DNA of 64,000 bases. It comes from Aquimarina sp042434915. Its GTDB lineage: Bacteria; Bacteroidota; Bacteroidia; Flavobacteriales; Flavobacteriaceae. Within the stretch, counting starts at the first letter, position 1. Each line of letters opens with the position of its first letter. Where the stretch lies: contig NZ_CP170198.1 in assembly GCF_042434915.1 (NCBI RefSeq), positions 1,054,001-1,118,000 on the forward strand. The letters are read 5' to 3'. This document shows, piece by piece, positions 61,692 to 64,000 of the stretch. The position numbers were made by a program, and so were the translations under genes. The notes beneath the pieces are model-generated. The model was not told the origin of the DNA. It searched no databases and saw only the letters and a program-made list of their open reading frames with translations.

Positions 61692-62310
61692 CATTGTTAC
61701 TACTGTTTTCTTCTTCATTTCGATAGCTGTAGTTGCCCAAGAAAAAGAGTTGTCTCCTACCCAGATTTCTCAGTTTAAAAAGCAGGTTCACGAGGCTGCC
61801 TTACAGACCAAATCGATTATTAATTCTTTTGTTCAATCAAAGCATATTCAATTTTTATCAAATCCTATTGTAAGTGATGGGACGTTGTATTTTAGCGCTC
61901 CAAATGTTATCAAATGGTCCTACGACAATCCTTATAGTTATAGTGTTATTTTTAAAGATAACACCTTATACATTAATGATGAGGGAAAGAAAAGTGATGT
62001 AAACTTGTCTTCGAGTAAGGTTTTTAAGAAATTAAATACGCTAGTCTCTAGAAGTGTAAGTGGTGATATGCTTAACGCATCAGAATTTAAAATGAAGTTT
62101 TACAAAAGTAGTTCACGGTATCGGGTAGAACTTGTACCAGTTGATACAGCTTTATCATCACTATTCAAACAAATAGAACTTAGTTTTGATACCAATACAT
62201 TGTTGGTTTGCGCGGTAAAGTTGATAGAGCCCTCACAAGACTATACAGATATTAAGTTTACTAATCAATCCGTTAATAAGCCTATTCCTAATGCGGTTTT
62301 TACTAATTAG
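61684..62310 (+). CDS. LolA-like outer membrane lipoprotein carrier protein
   Basis: 208 residues from ATG at 61684; an earlier in-frame ATG (61657) would place nine extra residues before the signal peptide. Signal FFFISIAVVAQ at about 8-18. The beta-rich mature domain (VSDGTLYFSAPNVIKWSYDN) is that of the LolA/LolB fold. LolA relatives in aryl-polyene clusters are thought to carry the hydrophobic pigment through the periplasm. It overlaps the deacetylase gene by 8 nt and the next gene by 20 nt. Confidence 0.85.
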   Translation: MRNIVTTVFFFISIAVVAQEKELSPTQISQFKKQVHEAALQTKSIINSFVQSKHIQFLSNPIVSDGTLYFSAPNVIKWSYDNPYSYSVIFKDNTLYINDEGKKSDVNLSSSKVFKKLNTLVSRSVSGDMLNASEFKMKFYKSSSRYRVELVPVDTALSSLFKQIELSFDTNTLLVCAVKLIEPSQDYTDIKFTNQSVNKPIPNAVFTN

Positions 62311-62911
62311 CTTCGTAGGTATTTTATGTTTGCAGTGTAAATCTGTAGTTCCCAAATCGACGCATTTACCAATCGCTATCGAGCATAGAGAGCTCGTTAA
62401 CCCATATTTTATAGATCCAACTTTTGATTATATATATAAGATTACTATTAAAGTTTTTGGTAATGAAATGAGTGGTTTATTAATTATCAAACAAGTTGCC
62501 CAAGATACACATCGTATTGTGTGTACTTCTCAATTTGGTACAACTTTTTTTGATTTCGAGCTTAACAGAGAGGAGCAAAAAGTTCACACAGTTATAGCTG
62601 CATTAGATAAACGGATCATTATAAATACTTTGATGAGGGATTTTACTACGCTTATACAATCCAAAACTGAAATTAAAAAGGCTTATACAAACGGTGTAGA
62701 AAAAGTTCTTAAAACGGTGTCGAGTGGTCAAAAGAATTTTTATTTTTACACAGGTGATCAAGAACGGTTATCCCAAATTGTACGTAGTGGATTATTGGGC
62801 AAGCAGCTTTCTATAGATTTTAATACCACAGAAAATGCTAAGGCAACTGCCATCAAAATTAAGCATCACGATATTGCTTTGACAATGGATTTAAAACTTA
62901 TTAAAAATTAA
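62291..62911 (+). CDS. Cluster lipoprotein, DUF3261-like
   Basis: 206 residues with lipoprotein signal MRFLLISFVGILCLQC (Cys16). Beta-rich mature part (FGNEMSGLLIIKQVAQDTHR) resembling the DUF3261 and LolB-like outer-membrane lipoproteins of aryl-polyene clusters. Together with the LolA-like protein it could place pigment in the outer membrane. In clusters I remember, an MMPL exporter separates these two genes; here they overlap. Confidence 0.72.
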   Translation: MRFLLISFVGILCLQCKSVVPKSTHLPIAIEHRELVNPYFIDPTFDYIYKITIKVFGNEMSGLLIIKQVAQDTHRIVCTSQFGTTFFDFELNREEQKVHTVIAALDKRIIINTLMRDFTTLIQSKTEIKKAYTNGVEKVLKTVSSGQKNFYFYTGDQERLSQIVRSGLLGKQLSIDFNTTENAKATAIKIKHHDIALTMDLKLIKN

Positions 62912-62913
62912 GT

Positions 62914-63285
62914 ATGCTTATAGCAGATTTATATACGGTAGAGGAGATTACAATTGTAGATTCTGTGCAAACAGCCAAGGTACGTCTCAACCCAGCGAGT
63001 AATTTGTTTAAAGGCCATTTTCCTGATAATCCTGTTACACCTGGAGTTTGCATGCTTCAGATTATTAAAGAATTAACAGAACAGCGTGTTGGTGTTCCTT
63101 TGTTTATGAAAAAAGCATCAAACGTAAAATTTATGGCGGTGATTAATCCCAAGAAGCATCCCGACCTACTTATTACAAATTCATTTACAGATAGCGAAGA
63201 AGAAATTAAAGTCAAAAATACATTTATGTACGGTGATACTATCGCTTTAAAAGTGATCGTTACTTTTGAAAAATTATATTTATGA
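62914..63285 (+). CDS. FabZ-like hotdog protein, catalytic Glu replaced
   Basis: 123 residues. FKGHFPDNPVTPGVCMLQII matches the FabZ helix motif with its His (GHFP), but the acidic residue of FabZ (Glu in PGVLMIEAL) is Gln here. It may be a reduced-activity dehydratase or a binding partner of the ApeP-like enzyme. It overlaps the following gene by 4 nt. Confidence 0.8.
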   Translation: MLIADLYTVEEITIVDSVQTAKVRLNPASNLFKGHFPDNPVTPGVCMLQIIKELTEQRVGVPLFMKKASNVKFMAVINPKKHPDLLITNSFTDSEEEIKVKNTFMYGDTIALKVIVTFEKLYL

Positions 63286-63758
63286 TTACAAAACTTTTTA
63301 TATGCTTATGGTGCCTCACAATTACGGTACATGTTCCCAATGAGTTGAAGACCATTCGTGATGCTTATCGTACCATTGATACAGATCAGGCGACCATCGA
63401 TAATTTTCATAACTTAACGTTAGAGACCATGCCTACATCAAAACCAGTATATTTGGGATATCATGGGGCAGCACTTGCTCTTAAAGCTTCTATCGCAGGT
63501 AGTATAAAAGATAAATTAACTTTTTTTACAAAGGGAAAAAATTTGATAGAGAAAGCTATCGAGCAGGATCCAAACAATATCGAACTACGTATGATACGTT
63601 TAAGTATACAATCTAATGTACCCAAGATCGTAGGGTATCGCGGCAGTATTGAAGAGGATAAAGCATATATCAAAAATAACTTATCCAAGGTTACCGATGC
63701 TGGGCTTGCAAAGTTACTTACCGGGTTTATAGAAAACTCTGGAGTTTTTTTACACTAG
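63282..63758 (+). CDS. Secreted helical protein, last gene of the pigment unit
   Basis: 158 residues with an N-terminal hydrophobic signal (LFICLWCLTITV at about 5-16). The rest is helical and TPR-like (FFTKGKNLIEKAIEQDPNNIEL). Not recognised as a known family. It overlaps the hotdog gene (ATGA) and closes the string; the gene after it is on the other strand. Confidence 0.68.
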   Translation: MITKLFICLWCLTITVHVPNELKTIRDAYRTIDTDQATIDNFHNLTLETMPTSKPVYLGYHGAALALKASIAGSIKDKLTFFTKGKNLIEKAIEQDPNNIELRMIRLSIQSNVPKIVGYRGSIEEDKAYIKNNLSKVTDAGLAKLLTGFIENSGVFLH

Positions 63759-64000
63759 CTACCTATTGCTTAGTATGTCATTAACTGCGCTTTGATATGC
63801 CTTAGGATTCCCAGCTTTCTTAATTTTTTTAAATGTTTTTTGAGGATTAGGGAATGTTTGCGAAAAGTATTCCCAAAAACCCTGCATTTTCATTTTGATA
63901 GGTGTAGGACCAGATAAGGCTGCATCGTACTGTTCATAAATAGTGTCGTGAAATGCCTTAAAAATTTCAAAACGATCCTTGGGATATTCGGTGCTATCTT
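63759..64000 (-). CDS. Probable tRNA-dihydrouridine synthase, C-terminal part
   Basis: Minus-strand frame open from the window edge to TAG at 63761-63759, 79 codons visible, ending NPKAYQSAVNDILSNR. The stretch GPTPIKMKMQGFWEYFSQTF and the basic KKIKK segment resemble the C-terminal helical domain of the Dus family. The catalytic half lies outside the window. It starts one base after the pigment operon's last stop (tail to tail), which marks the right cluster boundary. Confidence 0.5.
   Translation of the reverse strand, partial: DSTEYPKDRFEIFKAFHDTIYEQYDAALSGPTPIKMKMQGFWEYFSQTFPNPQKTFKKIKKAGNPKAYQSAVNDILSNR

Noticed and set aside
1..64000. Mobile elements, CRISPR arrays, phage genes, rRNA
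   Set aside because: Looked for transposase motifs, regular repeats with spacers, integrases and rRNA segments; none seen. The island shows no attachment-site repeats or tRNA at its ends.

Overview
The window looks like chromosome from a marine-type member of the Flavobacteriaceae (Bacteroidota). The DNA is AT-rich, promoters carry the Bacteroidota -7 box TAnnTTTG, and several gene types are typical of the phylum: a fused ResB-CcsA cytochrome c synthase, a fused receiver-Crp regulator, a flexirubin/aryl-polyene pigment cluster with DarA/DarB, and a tyrosine ammonia-lyase close to the Flavobacterium johnsoniae enzyme. I cannot name the genus. No insertion sequence, phage gene, CRISPR array or rRNA was found.

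Layout. (1) 1-9027 is ordinary chromosome: nitroreductase, thioesterase, NhaC antiporter, a DUF2520-kdsC-rdgB operon, CcsBA and a secreted protein. (2) 9254-38498 is a low-oxygen/stress island. It has a PAS histidine kinase whose PAS domain carries the FixL heme-pocket residues, a receiver::cNMP::Crp-HTH regulator, eight two-domain universal stress proteins, HemN, cbb3-oxidase assembly genes (without the oxidase), Hsp20, an ATP-cone/Mrr nuclease, a beta-CASP RNase-like protein, a D-lactate-type dehydrogenase, a persulfide-dioxygenase/rhodanese and a cardiolipin synthase. Thioredoxin, deoC, a ParE-type toxin-antitoxin pair and a pair of tandem paralogs lie among them. (3) 38562-43977 holds small unknown genes, a fasciclin protein, three tRNAs (Ser-Pro-Arg) and a large secreted protein. 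(4) 44060-63758 is a flexirubin-type pigment cluster, of which 47094-63758 is one nearly gap-free 16.7 kb gene string. The window ends in a probable tRNA-dihydrouridine synthase on the minus strand.

Main result. Eight promoters in the island (five for usp genes or operons, and one each for ccoI, hsp20 and a lipoprotein gene) carry a Crp/Fnr-type operator, core TGATNNNNATCA. In all eight its centre is exactly 36.5 bp from the last base of the -7 box, which is class II activator geometry. The natural candidate regulator is the Crp-HTH response regulator in the same island, driven by the FixL-like kinase. The content recalls FixK/Anr regulons and the mycobacterial DosR dormancy regulon, but with a one-piece FixJ-FixK-like regulator.

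Second result. The cbb3 assembly locus is collapsed. CcoI has lost its usual C-terminal end, and the next gene is an in-frame join of the CcoS membrane helix to CcoH/FixH, as though ccoN, ccoO, ccoP and ccoG had been deleted.

Pigment cluster. Tyrosine ammonia-lyase supplies 4-coumarate. Ketosynthases, two ACPs, FabG and hotdog dehydratases would build the polyene, DarB/DarA the dialkylresorcinol, and acyltransferase/BtrH-like proteins could join the parts. A LolA-like protein, lipoprotein, ABC transporter and deacetylase suggest envelope placement. No adenylating ligase and no MMPL exporter are seen.
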